Origin: Opitutales bacterium
GTDB taxonomy: Bacteria > Verrucomicrobiota > Verrucomicrobiia > Opitutales > Oceanipulchritudinaceae
Assembly: GCA_007133065.1 (NCBI GenBank)
Contig: SLNJ01000041.1
Span: 1-46,608 of the forward strand
Length of the DNA: 46,608 nucleotides
Reading direction: 5' to 3'
Positions 1 to 8,697 of this stretch are shown here, one piece after another. Below the pieces are notes generated by a model, which worked only from the letters and a program-made list of their open reading frames with translations, was not told the origin of the DNA and did not search any database. Each line of letters opens with the position of its first letter. The stretch's first letter is position 1. Position numbers and translations under genes: made by a program.

Positions 1-1488
1 GACGACCCGGTTTTCGGACAGATGACACGCCTCGAACTCGCGGATTTCATCAGCCCTTCGCGGGTGCGGACCCTGGCGGAAGCCATCGCCGCGATCGAGT
101 CTGGATGCGTGGTGGTCTACGGACCAGGCGCATCGCTCTGCTGTGAACCCGACGTGTTCGTCTACGCCGACCTTGCCCGCTGGGAGATTCAGCAGCGCCA
201 GCGCCGGTCCGAGGTCGGAAACCTCGGCGTGCCCAATCACGATTTGAAGGCCTCGCTGCAGTACAAGCGCGCGTACTTCATCGACTGGCGGGTGCTCGAC
301 GAACGAAAGCGCCAGACCTTCGACGCTTGGGACTACCTGCTGGATACGAACACCGAGGACGATCCAAAACTCATCCCGGGCGAGGCGTTTCGCGCCGCAA
401 TGCGCGAAGCGGTGCGCCGGCCTTTCCGCGTCGTCCCGTTCTTCGATCCCGGTCCATGGGGCGGACAGTGGATGAAGGAGGTCTGCGATCTCGACCCCGG
501 GCAGCAAAACTTCGCCTGGTGTTTCGATTGTGTTCCGGAGGAGAACAGCCTGCTCCTTGGGTTTGGTGGTACACGCGTCGAGATCCCGGCAATCGACGTT
601 GTGCTGTGTCAGCCCGAGGGATTGCTCGGAGAACCGGTCTACGGAAGGTTCGGCGCCGAGTTTCCGATCCGCTTCGACTTCCTCGACACAATGCAGGGCG
701 GCAACCTGAGTTTTCAGGTCCACCCGTCCGTCGATTACGCGCGCCGCCATTTCGGCATTCCCTACACGCAGGATGAGAGCTACTACATCCTCGACTGCGA
801 GGAGGACGCCATGGTCTACCTAGGATTCAAGAAGGGCGCCGACCCCGAAGCGATGTTCGCGGATCTCGAGCGCGCCCAGGCGGATCCGGATCGCGGTTTC
901 CCCGACGAGAAGCACGCCGCCCGCTGGCGTGCAAGACGTCACGACCACTTCCTTATCCCCGCCGGCACAATCCACTGCTCCGGCACCAACTGCATGGTGC
1001 TGGAGATCAGCCACACTCCCTACATTTTCACCTTCAAGCTCTGGGACTGGGGACGACTCGGGCTCGACGGAAAGCCACGGCCCATCAACATCGAGCGCGG
1101 ACGACACGTCGTCCGCCCGGAACGTGACGAACCATGGGTGCGCGAACGGCTTGTCAACCCAGTCGAACCGATCGGTTCGGGCGACGGCTGGCGGGAGGAA
1201 CGCACCGGCCTGTATCGCAGCGAGTTGATCGAGACACGCCGGCATTGGTTCACCGGAACGGTTCCGCACGACACCCGTGGCGAAAGCGTGCATGTGCTCA
1301 ATCTTGTGCAGGGCGCTGAAGCGATCGTGGAGAGCCCATCCGGCGCCTTCGAGCCGTTTGCCGTGCACTTCGCCGAGACCTTTATCATCCCCGCCGCGGT
1401 CGGAGCCTACACGATTCGGCCGGCCGAGAAGGATCCGGGAAAGGAACACGCCACCATCCGCGCCTCCGTCCGCGCAAGCGCGGGGTGA
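1..1488 (+). CDS. Class I mannose-6-phosphate isomerase-like cupin protein, 5' end cut by window
   Basis: The reading frame is open to base 1, so the first ATG (22) is probably internal and the gene begins outside the window. The visible ~495 residues resemble the long class I phosphomannose isomerase-like proteins. The metal-binding cupin core is recognisable: QVHPSVDY around residue 230 of the ATG-numbered protein, a DESYYILDCEEDA stretch, HFLIPAGTIHCSG, and a later ISHTPYIFTFKLWDWGR block. The N-terminal part (YGPGASLCCEPDVFVYADLA, then DWRVLDERKR) is the extra domain seen in this long subfamily. The expected reaction is aldose-ketose isomerisation of a sugar phosphate in the cytoplasm, but the substrate cannot be read from sequence. 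It ends 28 bp before the convergent cupin gene. Confidence 0.75.
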   Translation, partial: DDPVFGQMTRLELADFISPSRVRTLAEAIAAIESGCVVVYGPGASLCCEPDVFVYADLARWEIQQRQRRSEVGNLGVPNHDLKASLQYKRAYFIDWRVLDERKRQTFDAWDYLLDTNTEDDPKLIPGEAFRAAMREAVRRPFRVVPFFDPGPWGGQWMKEVCDLDPGQQNFAWCFDCVPEENSLLLGFGGTRVEIPAIDVVLCQPEGLLGEPVYGRFGAEFPIRFDFLDTMQGGNLSFQVHPSVDYARRHFGIPYTQDESYYILDCEEDAMVYLGFKKGADPEAMFADLERAQADPDRGFPDEKHAARWRARRHDHFLIPAGTIHCSGTNCMVLEISHTPYIFTFKLWDWGRLGLDGKPRPINIERGRHVVRPERDEPWVRERLVNPVEPIGSGDGWREERTGLYRSELIETRRHWFTGTVPHDTRGESVHVLNLVQGAEAIVESPSGAFEPFAVHFAETFIIPAAVGAYTIRPAEKDPGKEHATIRASVRASAG

Positions 1489-1515
1489 GGGAGGTCAAAC
1501 CTTCCGCTCTCCGGT

Positions 1516-2007
1516 TCATAGCATCGGCGCCATCTCCGGGTGGGCGTTGCGCATGCGTTCAGCCTGTTCGGGGAGATCGCGCAGCAACGTGAAATCGTTG
1601 AAATCGAAGCCGGGACCAACCGTGCATCCGACCAGCGTATACGCTCCGGTGGAGCGCGCGGCCTGCCAGTGATTCCGGGGCACCGCGGACACCGGTTGCG
1701 CGTCAGCCGCCACCGGTCCAAGGAGTACCCGGGAGAGCTCACCGCAGTTGGGGTCGGCCCGATACAGCACCAGCGGCGCTCCTTCGTAGAAATGCCAGAC
1801 CTCGTCCGACGCCACCCGGTGCCAGCGACTCACCTCGCCCGAGGCGAGCAGGTAGTAGACGCTGGTAAGCGCGGCGCGGCCGGTGCGATCGTCGTCCGGA
1901 CGCACCAGCGCTTCGGATCGAAACATCCGTCGATAATGCCCGCCCTCCGGATGCGGGTTGAGGTCCAGGTCCGCAATCAACTGGGCAGCACGAGCGTTCA
2001 TCTCCAT
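1516..2007 (-). CDS. Cupin_5 (DUF985) family protein
   Basis: A protein of about 163 residues. It carries the family hallmarks: LNPHPEGGHYRRMFRS near the N terminus, TSVYYLLASGEVSRWHRV in the middle, WHFYEGAPLVLY, and a C-terminal GCTVGPGFDFNDFTLL. These form a single-domain beta-barrel cupin; proteins of this family have no well-established reaction, though some are annotated as sugar-epimerase-like. Start codons TTG (2013), ATG (2007) and ATG (2001) are all in frame; I chose 2007. It lies directly behind the FAD-dependent oxidoreductase on the same strand with only a few bases between, so the two are probably co-transcribed. Confidence 0.85.
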   Translation of the reverse strand: MEMNARAAQLIADLDLNPHPEGGHYRRMFRSEALVRPDDDRTGRAALTSVYYLLASGEVSRWHRVASDEVWHFYEGAPLVLYRADPNCGELSRVLLGPVAADAQPVSAVPRNHWQAARSTGAYTLVGCTVGPGFDFNDFTLLRDLPEQAERMRNAHPEMAPML

Positions 2008-2016
2008 AGCCAAGTG

Positions 2017-3909
2017 TTACGCGCTGATTCCATGCTTCCGGGCTCCCTGCGCCACCGCGCCCTCGGGCGGCGCGAGATCCGCGGGATTCGTCCGCACGCG
2101 AACCTCGCGAAACGACGGACCCTCGGGCGGCTTCGGAATCTTGTCCTCCAAGCGACCCAGCGGATCGGCCCCGAAGACGCGTGCCTCCGGATCGCCCCAT
2201 GTCTCCTCCGGGATCAGCCGGATCGCGGTGGTCTCACAGGGCGTCGGCACGCGGACCAGACGCTGGATGTTCATACGCTCCCGCGCGACGATCCGCCAAG
2301 CCCCCGATCGATCCCGCGCCTCGACCCGGAATGCCTTGACCAGCGATCCGGGCAGCGCGGTACCGGATCGCGGTCCGTGCGGGTAGGCGCACGGCATGCG
2401 CTTGAGGTCGCGGAGGTTGCTGTCGAGAACCAAGCGCATGCCCGCAACCCGAACCGTCTCCATCCACTCGTACTCAATCGTGGATCCAGGCGGTCCGCGC
2501 CAGGCGTGTTCGGTTTCCGGTCGATCACGGTCCATTCCATCGCGCAGGCGATGCCCTCCTTCCCCCTCAGTCCGCAGGGTAGCCGTGTTCAGGAGATCGG
2601 ACACCGGGCGCAGGCGCCCGGGCAGCCAGCAGTCGTCATCCATCAGCGTGTGCTGCAATTCATGCAGGCGCGCCCCATCGCTGAACGCGCGCGGGTCGCA
2701 ACCGTTCCGCGCGCACAGGGCCGCTGCGGTGCCGGCCGCCTGACCGAGCAATGAGCACGTACCCATGACACGGGTCGACGACAGCGCGGCGTGGGTCACG
2801 GAAATATTCCGCCCGGCGAACAGGAGGTTGCGGATATTCCGGGAGTAGAGTGTGCGGTAAGGGATCCCGTACGGACTTGGCGCCGGATGAAATAGGGTCG
2901 GCTCGTCCGGGTAGAGCAGTCCGGCGGGATGGTGATCGTCCATCGTCCACCCGCCATACGCCACGATATCGTCAAATTCACCGCCGGATCGCACATCGTT
3001 TTGCGTGAGTATGTGATCGCCCATGCAGCGCCGGTTCTCGCGTTTGCCCGGGAGCGCACCCATCCAATCGAGCTCCCAGTTCTCAGCTTTCCCGCGCTCG
3101 GGCGCCCGGTTCTTGATGTAATCCCACACACCGTAGGCGATCTTCATCAACTCGTCCCGGATCGATTCGGCATCCCGGATTGTATCCTGCAGGCCCCCGA
3201 TTTCAATCCACCAGAAATTCTGCCCGTTCACCCCGTTGATCCGGTGAGCGAGATCCTCCGGGCGGTCGAATTTGTAGGCCCAGGCGGGGGCTGTGAACGG
3301 TCGGGATTCGTCGGTGCGCCGCAACTGGATGAGCAGCGAGTTTCCCATGGTCTTTCCGTCCGCGCGCTCCGGCTCGATGTCCTCATCGAACTCCGAACGG
3401 GCTTCGCGCCCGGTACGGAATTCAGCGCCCGCCAGGACCGCGAGAGTGCTGTCGCCGGAACAGTCGATGAACTGGTGCGCCTCGATGCGATGGCACGTCT
3501 GTGTCGTCAACTGCCAGGCATCAATGGCAGCGATGCGGCCCCCATCCATCTCCACATCCGTGCAACTGCAGTTCATGAGGGCCGTAAGGCCAGGCTGAAA
3601 CCGCACCGCGCCGTAAAGAACACCGTCCCAGATCGAATAGTTCCCGCCGGGGTTACGGTAGCGATTCTCGAGCTGGATTTCCTCGAGGAGACCGGTTTCC
3701 TTGTTGTGTGGACCGTGCGCTCCGCAGATCCACATCCGGACCTCGGAGGAGGCATTCCCCCCGAAAACCGGGCGATCCTGCACGATTACGGTCCGCGCCC
3801 CGTTGCGCGCCGCCGCGATCGCAGCGCACATCCCGGCCATGCCCCCGCCGACGACGCATACGTCGCATGTATGGCTCTCGTGGTGCAAGCGCGCGTTCCG
3901 TCCCCTCAT
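2017..3909 (-). CDS. FAD-dependent oxidoreductase (FAD_oxidored family)
   Basis: About 630 residues. The N terminus holds a Rossmann dinucleotide-binding motif (DVCVVGGGMAGMCAAIAAAR) followed by a VFGGNASSEVRMWICG block typical of the FAD_oxidored family abundant in PVC bacteria. A second FAD-contact region is visible as QFIDCSGDSTLAVLAGAEFR, and SRNIRNLLFAGRNISVTHAA closes the FAD domain near residue 390. The last ~200 residues form a beta-rich tail of the discoidin-like or uncharacterised kind. No signal peptide or Tat motif is visible. ATG at 3909 is preferred over TTG at 3915. The substrate is unknown; the carbohydrate-rich surroundings suggest a sugar or polyol, which is inference. Confidence 0.85.
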   Translation of the reverse strand: MRGRNARLHHESHTCDVCVVGGGMAGMCAAIAAARNGARTVIVQDRPVFGGNASSEVRMWICGAHGPHNKETGLLEEIQLENRYRNPGGNYSIWDGVLYGAVRFQPGLTALMNCSCTDVEMDGGRIAAIDAWQLTTQTCHRIEAHQFIDCSGDSTLAVLAGAEFRTGREARSEFDEDIEPERADGKTMGNSLLIQLRRTDESRPFTAPAWAYKFDRPEDLAHRINGVNGQNFWWIEIGGLQDTIRDAESIRDELMKIAYGVWDYIKNRAPERGKAENWELDWMGALPGKRENRRCMGDHILTQNDVRSGGEFDDIVAYGGWTMDDHHPAGLLYPDEPTLFHPAPSPYGIPYRTLYSRNIRNLLFAGRNISVTHAALSSTRVMGTCSLLGQAAGTAAALCARNGCDPRAFSDGARLHELQHTLMDDDCWLPGRLRPVSDLLNTATLRTEGEGGHRLRDGMDRDRPETEHAWRGPPGSTIEYEWMETVRVAGMRLVLDSNLRDLKRMPCAYPHGPRSGTALPGSLVKAFRVEARDRSGAWRIVARERMNIQRLVRVPTPCETTAIRLIPEETWGDPEARVFGADPLGRLEDKIPKPPEGPSFREVRVRTNPADLAPPEGAVAQGARKHGISA

Positions 3910-4017
3910 CCTCAACCGCTACCACGCCTACCGCCCGCACTGCAATGCATTCCGTTGTTGCCGAACGGTGCGCTCTGCCATTGCAAACCGCCGGGATAAT
4001 TCAAATAATCCCATCCC

Positions 4018-4674
4018 ATGGCTATGAAAGTACTTGTAATCGGAGCGAACGGGAATACGGGGAAACGCGTGGTGCGCCGACTGAAGGAGGGGCCTCACGA
4101 GCCCCTTGCTATGATCCGGAGCGTATCGCAGCGCGAAACCTTCGATGCCCTCGGAGTGCCGACCGTCCTCGCGGACCTCGAGTACCCGATCGATCACGCC
4201 GTCCACGGATGCGACGCTGTGATTTTCGCCGCCGGGTCGGGCTCGAAGACCGGCAAGGACAAGACCGTGCTCATCGATCACATCGGAGCGATCCGATCAA
4301 TGGTCGCCGCCGCAGTGAACGGCGCCACGCGCTATGTGATGCTTTCGTCGGTCGGATCCGAGCCGAACAGCGACTCGAAAATCCGCCACTATCATCGCGC
4401 CAAAGGCAACGCGGACGCATTCCTTCAGGGAATGCATGAGGTTATGCCGGAGCAGCTCGACTGGACCGTCGTCTGCCCGGCGGGGCTGACGGATGAGCCG
4501 GCTACGGAGCTGGTCGCGATCGACACCGATGTCACCGGCAACCACCGGACCTCCCGCGAGAATCTGGCAGCCGCCCTCGTGGCCTGCCTCGACGAACCGA
4601 AGACCATCGGGAAACGCTTCGAGCTCTACGACGGGAACACCCCGCTCCGCGAGGCATTGGCAGCGCTTGTGTAG
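4018..4674 (+). CDS. NAD(P)-binding atypical SDR (NmrA/YwnB-like)
   Basis: 218 residues with an N-terminal Rossmann motif VLVIGANGNTGKRVVRRL, an acidic-to-hydrophobic DAVIFAAGSGSKTGKDKT segment, and a YVMLSSVGSEPNSDSKIRHY region where the SDR active-site Tyr/Lys would lie. This pattern is that of the NAD(P)H-binding atypical SDR group. No catalytic YxxxK is evident, so it may be a redox sensor or an isomerase/reductase of unknown substrate. It is preceded by a 100-bp gap from the divergent FAD oxidoreductase gene and followed by about 340 bp of non-coding sequence. A second in-frame ATG at 4024 is an equally possible start. Confidence 0.8.
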   Translation: MAMKVLVIGANGNTGKRVVRRLKEGPHEPLAMIRSVSQRETFDALGVPTVLADLEYPIDHAVHGCDAVIFAAGSGSKTGKDKTVLIDHIGAIRSMVAAAVNGATRYVMLSSVGSEPNSDSKIRHYHRAKGNADAFLQGMHEVMPEQLDWTVVCPAGLTDEPATELVAIDTDVTGNHRTSRENLAAALVACLDEPKTIGKRFELYDGNTPLREALAALV

Positions 4675-4897
4675 ACTCCGCCGGAACGCGGTGCGGCAGG
4701 ATGCCGCCCCGGCGCGCAAAGGCTTCGCACCGCACGCTGTTGCGGGGCTCCGCCTTTGCAGAGCCTGCGGGGTGGCCTGTACGTGCCAGAAGCATCCCAA
4801 AAAGAACCATGATCCCATGTCGAAATCACATGCGCGGGACGACAACACCCTCGACAGGGTTTGACTTGTTTTTCAACCCATATTCATTGATGATTGA

Positions 4898-4926
4898 TTG
4901 TCTTGATTGCCTCCGAATGGCATAAC
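4898..4926 (+). promoter_or_regulatory. Candidate sigma-70 promoter for the 5017 gene
   Basis: TTGTCT at 4898-4903 and CATAAC at 4921-4926 are separated by 17 bp, and a TGG just before the -10 gives an extended -10 character. The 280-bp intergenic stretch is noticeably AT-richer here than the flanking genes. This is pattern matching only; sigma factor preferences of the host are unknown. Confidence 0.3.
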
Positions 4927-5016
4927 ACGTCCCCTGTCCCGTCACCCTCTTGACCCATGAAAGCATTCAAACAACCCCTCCTCACAGCCTTGTGCAGCGC
5001 AACACCGGAATCCCGC

Positions 5017-6909
5017 ATGTCACGGCGCGCTTACGGCCTCCTTCTGGCATGCGTTCTCGCAACAACCGCCATCCTTGTCGCCCCGCCGCTCGACGGGCGT
5101 GGCCCCGGCTACCCCGTCAACCCCGACGAACTGTATAACCAGCTGGCCGGCAATGCCAACCTCGACCAGGAACCGGGCGAGGGATGGGCTTGGCACGCCA
5201 GCCACAGCATGGACCGCTTCGTACGCGCCTACCTCGCCTGGGGCGGCACCGTGTGGCTCGATACCGCGGTGCAATACTTCGACTTCGTCATCGACCACAT
5301 GCGCGAGGGTCCCGACGGCTACATGGGGTGGATCGGCCCCTACATCTACGACAACGACGTCTGGTGCGACGTCCATATCGCGGATGCGATTCTAATCAAC
5401 CACATGCTGCGGTTCGCACTCGTGATCAAGGAAGACCCCGATCTCCACGACGATTACTGGGAACACGCACAGCGGTATATCGATCTCGCTCGCGTGGACT
5501 TCTTTGAGAAATGGGATTCCCGGGGCACTTGGTACGACGACGGCCGATACGGCAACTACCACATGTGGGACCACTACCTGGAGCCTAACGACTTTTCCGA
5601 ATGGCATCACGACGAAAACCGCTCGATCCACAACTCGGGGCTCGGCAATCCGGCCAACAAGAACAACTCGATGGGCGTAGCCGCGCTGCGCCTGTACCGG
5701 CTGACCGGCGACGAACAGTACCGCGACAAGGCTGAGAAAATCTTCCGAAACCTCAAGAGCCGCTTCCATCGCTACGTTTTCGACGGGTTCGATACCGTGA
5801 CCTGGAACTACTGGGAGCCCGCCGTTCCCACCGACATCAACCCGGCGAACAACACCACGCGGCACTGGGTCAATGTCCACCCATACCGGAACTATCAAGC
5901 CGGCGAGGTCGGCGAAATCGTCGAGGCGTACCACTCGGGAATTGTATTCGATGAAACCGACATCCAACGAATCATCAACACCAACCTCGAGGTGATGTGG
6001 AATGGCGACATGGACAATCCGTCATGGAATAACTCAAACTTCCACACCACCGGGTACGGAGACGACGTGACCGCCGGCACCCGCTGGGGCGCGCTTGAGG
6101 ATTTCAGCCAGACAATCCGTGATCTTCGCGGATCGTTCGGAACCGGGCGCACCGAGGTGATCGACAAGGCGTACCACGAGAACGTCACGCTTGCACGCGA
6201 CCCGAGCTTCGAGCGCAAGTATGTCTCGGACGAACGCAACGTCTCCGTCTACGATTTCCCGCACAACTGGAGCACCCCCTCCCTGAACATGGCCTTCGCG
6301 CTTCCCTCCATGATCGTGGCGGAAGCCGAGTCGACCGTTCTCGCCGTGAGGTCGGTCCAGAGCGGCACGCTCTCCGTCGATGTGTACGCGCGCGACGGCC
6401 TGGTGCCCGTCCATCAGTTCAGCGCTACGAGTATCGGCAGCCGCGGCAGCCGGTTCTTCGAATGGGACGGCACCGACTCCGCAGGCGATCCCCTCCCCCC
6501 GGGCGAATACCGGATCCGCTGGACCCTGAGCGATGGGGGACACCGCGAGGCGCGGTTCACGATTCTCCCCAACGCACACCGGCAGGCAGAGAGCGCACTT
6601 GCCCAGCGCTTCGACCCCTTCCTCGAGTGGGTGCACACCGGCGTCGGACGCGTTGGCGCGCAACACTATCCCTGGCTCCTGCACGATGCGCTCGGCTGGT
6701 GCTTCGTCCAGGGGGCCGAGGGATCCATCTGGCTCTGGCAGCCGGAACTCGGCTGGACCTGGACTCACGCGCAGCACGCCTATCCCATCCTCTGGAGCAG
6801 CGCGAAGGAGAGCTGGGTCTATCTCGATTACACCCGTCCCGCGCGCAGCGAACCTCCCGGCGAGGTATCCCTTTTTAACTACGCGACAGGCGAATGGGAA
6901 GAGCTTTGA
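5017..6909 (+). CDS. Secreted alpha/alpha-barrel-like protein with FlgD-type Ig domain and Trp-rich tail
   Basis: An exported protein of about 630 residues. The start at 5017 gives a standard signal peptide (MSRRAYGLLLACVLATTAIL); the upstream ATG at 4957 would add 20 unexplained residues. Residues ~40-430 are rich in helical Trp/Tyr/His segments (AYLAWGGTVWLDTAVQYFDF, YDNDVWCDVHIADAILINHM) resembling an (alpha/alpha)6 barrel as in unsaturated-uronyl hydrolases or lyases, but I cannot assign a CAZy family. Next comes a FlgD-like Ig module (FFEWDGTDSAGDPLPPGEYR). The end is a Trp-rich block (ALGWCFVQGAEGSIWLWQ, GWTWTHAQHAYPILW) that I associate with secreted proteins of Puniceicoccales-type bacteria. 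It overlaps the next gene by 16 bp, so the two are probably co-transcribed. Confidence 0.75.
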   Translation: MSRRAYGLLLACVLATTAILVAPPLDGRGPGYPVNPDELYNQLAGNANLDQEPGEGWAWHASHSMDRFVRAYLAWGGTVWLDTAVQYFDFVIDHMREGPDGYMGWIGPYIYDNDVWCDVHIADAILINHMLRFALVIKEDPDLHDDYWEHAQRYIDLARVDFFEKWDSRGTWYDDGRYGNYHMWDHYLEPNDFSEWHHDENRSIHNSGLGNPANKNNSMGVAALRLYRLTGDEQYRDKAEKIFRNLKSRFHRYVFDGFDTVTWNYWEPAVPTDINPANNTTRHWVNVHPYRNYQAGEVGEIVEAYHSGIVFDETDIQRIINTNLEVMWNGDMDNPSWNNSNFHTTGYGDDVTAGTRWGALEDFSQTIRDLRGSFGTGRTEVIDKAYHENVTLARDPSFERKYVSDERNVSVYDFPHNWSTPSLNMAFALPSMIVAEAESTVLAVRSVQSGTLSVDVYARDGLVPVHQFSATSIGSRGSRFFEWDGTDSAGDPLPPGEYRIRWTLSDGGHREARFTILPNAHRQAESALAQRFDPFLEWVHTGVGRVGAQHYPWLLHDALGWCFVQGAEGSIWLWQPELGWTWTHAQHAYPILWSSAKESWVYLDYTRPARSEPPGEVSLFNYATGEWEEL

Positions 6910-8510
6910 TCTTCGGGACGCAACCGGTGAATCTATCGACCGATCCCTCCAACGTGCCCCACTACGGCGTCTTCGAACTCGCGCTCGATGCCGATCCCGG
7001 TCTATCGCACCCGATCTTCGACGTCACGTTCTCCGTCACCTTCACCAGGCCCGACGGATCAACCGTCACCACGGAGGGGTTCTTCGACGGATGCAACCGC
7101 TACCGCGCGCGGGCATACGGAGATCAGGCCGGCGAATGGCGATGGAATTCCCGCTCCTCCCTCTCCGGACTCAACGGCCACTCCGGCACGTTCACGGTCC
7201 ATCCCTCCTCCCTCAAGGGTCAACTGCAGCGCCATCCGAACGACCCGCACCAGTTCGCCTACGCCGATGGGACCTGGTTCCTCCACATCGGCGACACCGG
7301 CTATCGTTTCGTCGTCGATCTCGAACCGGAGTGGCAGGCCTACATCGATCAGGCCGCCTCCGCGGGATTCACCAAGATCCGCACCTGGTTCTGTCGCGGG
7401 CGCAGCGACGTACAAGCGCTCTTCACGCCCGACCGCAGGAGCCTCAACCTGCCCTATTGGCAGGAGATCGACCGCCGCCTCCGGTACGCCCTCAACCACC
7501 ACCCCGATCTTATTTTCAAAGTCATCCCGTACGGAGAGGACACCGGCGAACTGCGTCGCTACGGCGAGGATCCGATCACCGAATGGATCCCGCGCTACGC
7601 GCAGGCCCGTTTCTCGGCGTTCCCCAACGTCACCTGGTGCATCTCCAACGACCGGCAGATTGTCGGCGATGAGGAACCGCTCGAGGAGCCGGGGGCTTCC
7701 GACGCGCCGAGCGGCATGGCAACCGCGAATGCATACTGGGGGGGCAACCGGAAAGTCCGCGCCGCCACGATCGACCGGATCGGCGAAGCCATGGCCGCAC
7801 GCGAACCATGGGGCACGCTTCTCACCAACCACCAGTGCCGCTTCAGTGGATACACCTTCACCGACGCCCCGTGGTCCGACCTCATCACCCTCGAGGATAT
7901 CGACCAGGTTCACGGGGCCCTGATTCGCGACTACCGCACGCGCGCCAACGTCCCGGTCGTCAACGATGAGGACCGCTACGAACACTACCGCCCACCGCAA
8001 CACCCGCGATACTTCTTCCGCCGCCTCTTTTGGGCCAGCCTGCTCTCCGGCGGTCATGTCACCTACGGCGGCCTCCGATCCTACGAAACCTACGACGGCG
8101 ACGCCCAGGGGATCGCCGGATATTGGGACGCGGCCCGCGCCGGCAAACTCACCGGCGCTCACGACTTCCGCAATATTCACGCATTCTTCCGGGATTCCGG
8201 ACTCACCCTCGTCGGATTTGAACCGGATGACTCCATCGCCGGGAACGATCCGCTCCGATACCAGTGCACCCGAACCAACAAAGCGATCCTCGTCTACCTC
8301 GCCAACCCATCCGGCACCGACCCGGAATCCGACGACGTAGCCGGTTCCACTCCCGAGGTCGCGCTACAGCTCGATGACCGGACGTTCGCCCTCCGCTGGT
8401 TCGATCCCGCCACCGCCGAGTGGTTCCATGCTCCCGAGCTCGCCGGAGGCGCCCACACCCTCACCGCACCCGGCCCGGGTGACTGGGTGCTCTGGCTCCA
8501 ATCCGTCTGA
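6894..8510 (+). CDS. DUF5060/DUF4038 glycoside hydrolase, apiosidase-like (GH140 type)
   Basis: 538 residues. The first ~110 form a DUF5060 beta-sandwich (YGVFELALDAD, VTFTRPDGSTVTTEGFFDG, YRARAYGDQAGEW). A TIM-barrel of the DUF4038 type follows: FLHIGDTGYRFVVD, then a strand ending in NVTWCISNDR with Asp253, and later NVPVVNDEDRYEHY with Glu359. These positions correspond to the acid/base Asp and nucleophile Glu of GH140 apiosidases; the exact family is inferred. The C-terminal ~90 residues (FALRWFDPATAEWF) look like the small beta domain that closes this architecture. No signal peptide is visible. The ATG lies inside the preceding gene, overlapping it by 16 bp, which suggests translational coupling. 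A paralogue lies at 14742-16295. Confidence 0.75.
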   Translation: MGRALIFGTQPVNLSTDPSNVPHYGVFELALDADPGLSHPIFDVTFSVTFTRPDGSTVTTEGFFDGCNRYRARAYGDQAGEWRWNSRSSLSGLNGHSGTFTVHPSSLKGQLQRHPNDPHQFAYADGTWFLHIGDTGYRFVVDLEPEWQAYIDQAASAGFTKIRTWFCRGRSDVQALFTPDRRSLNLPYWQEIDRRLRYALNHHPDLIFKVIPYGEDTGELRRYGEDPITEWIPRYAQARFSAFPNVTWCISNDRQIVGDEEPLEEPGASDAPSGMATANAYWGGNRKVRAATIDRIGEAMAAREPWGTLLTNHQCRFSGYTFTDAPWSDLITLEDIDQVHGALIRDYRTRANVPVVNDEDRYEHYRPPQHPRYFFRRLFWASLLSGGHVTYGGLRSYETYDGDAQGIAGYWDAARAGKLTGAHDFRNIHAFFRDSGLTLVGFEPDDSIAGNDPLRYQCTRTNKAILVYLANPSGTDPESDDVAGSTPEVALQLDDRTFALRWFDPATAEWFHAPELAGGAHTLTAPGPGDWVLWLQSV

Positions 8511-8566
8511 CAACGCCGCGGCGCGATCCGATTTGCCAGAATCATTGCGAACCCGCGGATTTTGCG

Positions 8567-8596
8567 TTGACCGCTCAAAATTATCTGTACTATATT
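8567..8596 (+). promoter_or_regulatory. Candidate promoter of the cysJ-like gene
   Basis: TTGACC at 8567-8572 and TATATT at 8591-8596 with an 18-bp spacer sit in a distinctly AT-rich stretch about 100 bp upstream of the ATG at 8698. No operator-like palindrome or riboswitch could be recognised in the leader. Confidence 0.4.
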
Positions 8597-8697
8597 GCCT
8601 GTAATACTAAAGAAACATTGCGTTCTATCGGATTTTGCTAGTATTTCACTCATCCATTGATTGAGTGAAGCATTTTCAAGATCCTCGACCAAAATAC

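Noticed and set aside
1540..2754. 404-residue plus-strand ORF opposite the cupin and FAD-oxidoreductase genes
   Set aside because: Antisense shadow: Arg/Pro/His-rich composition and no domain signature, while the minus-strand proteins are clear family members.
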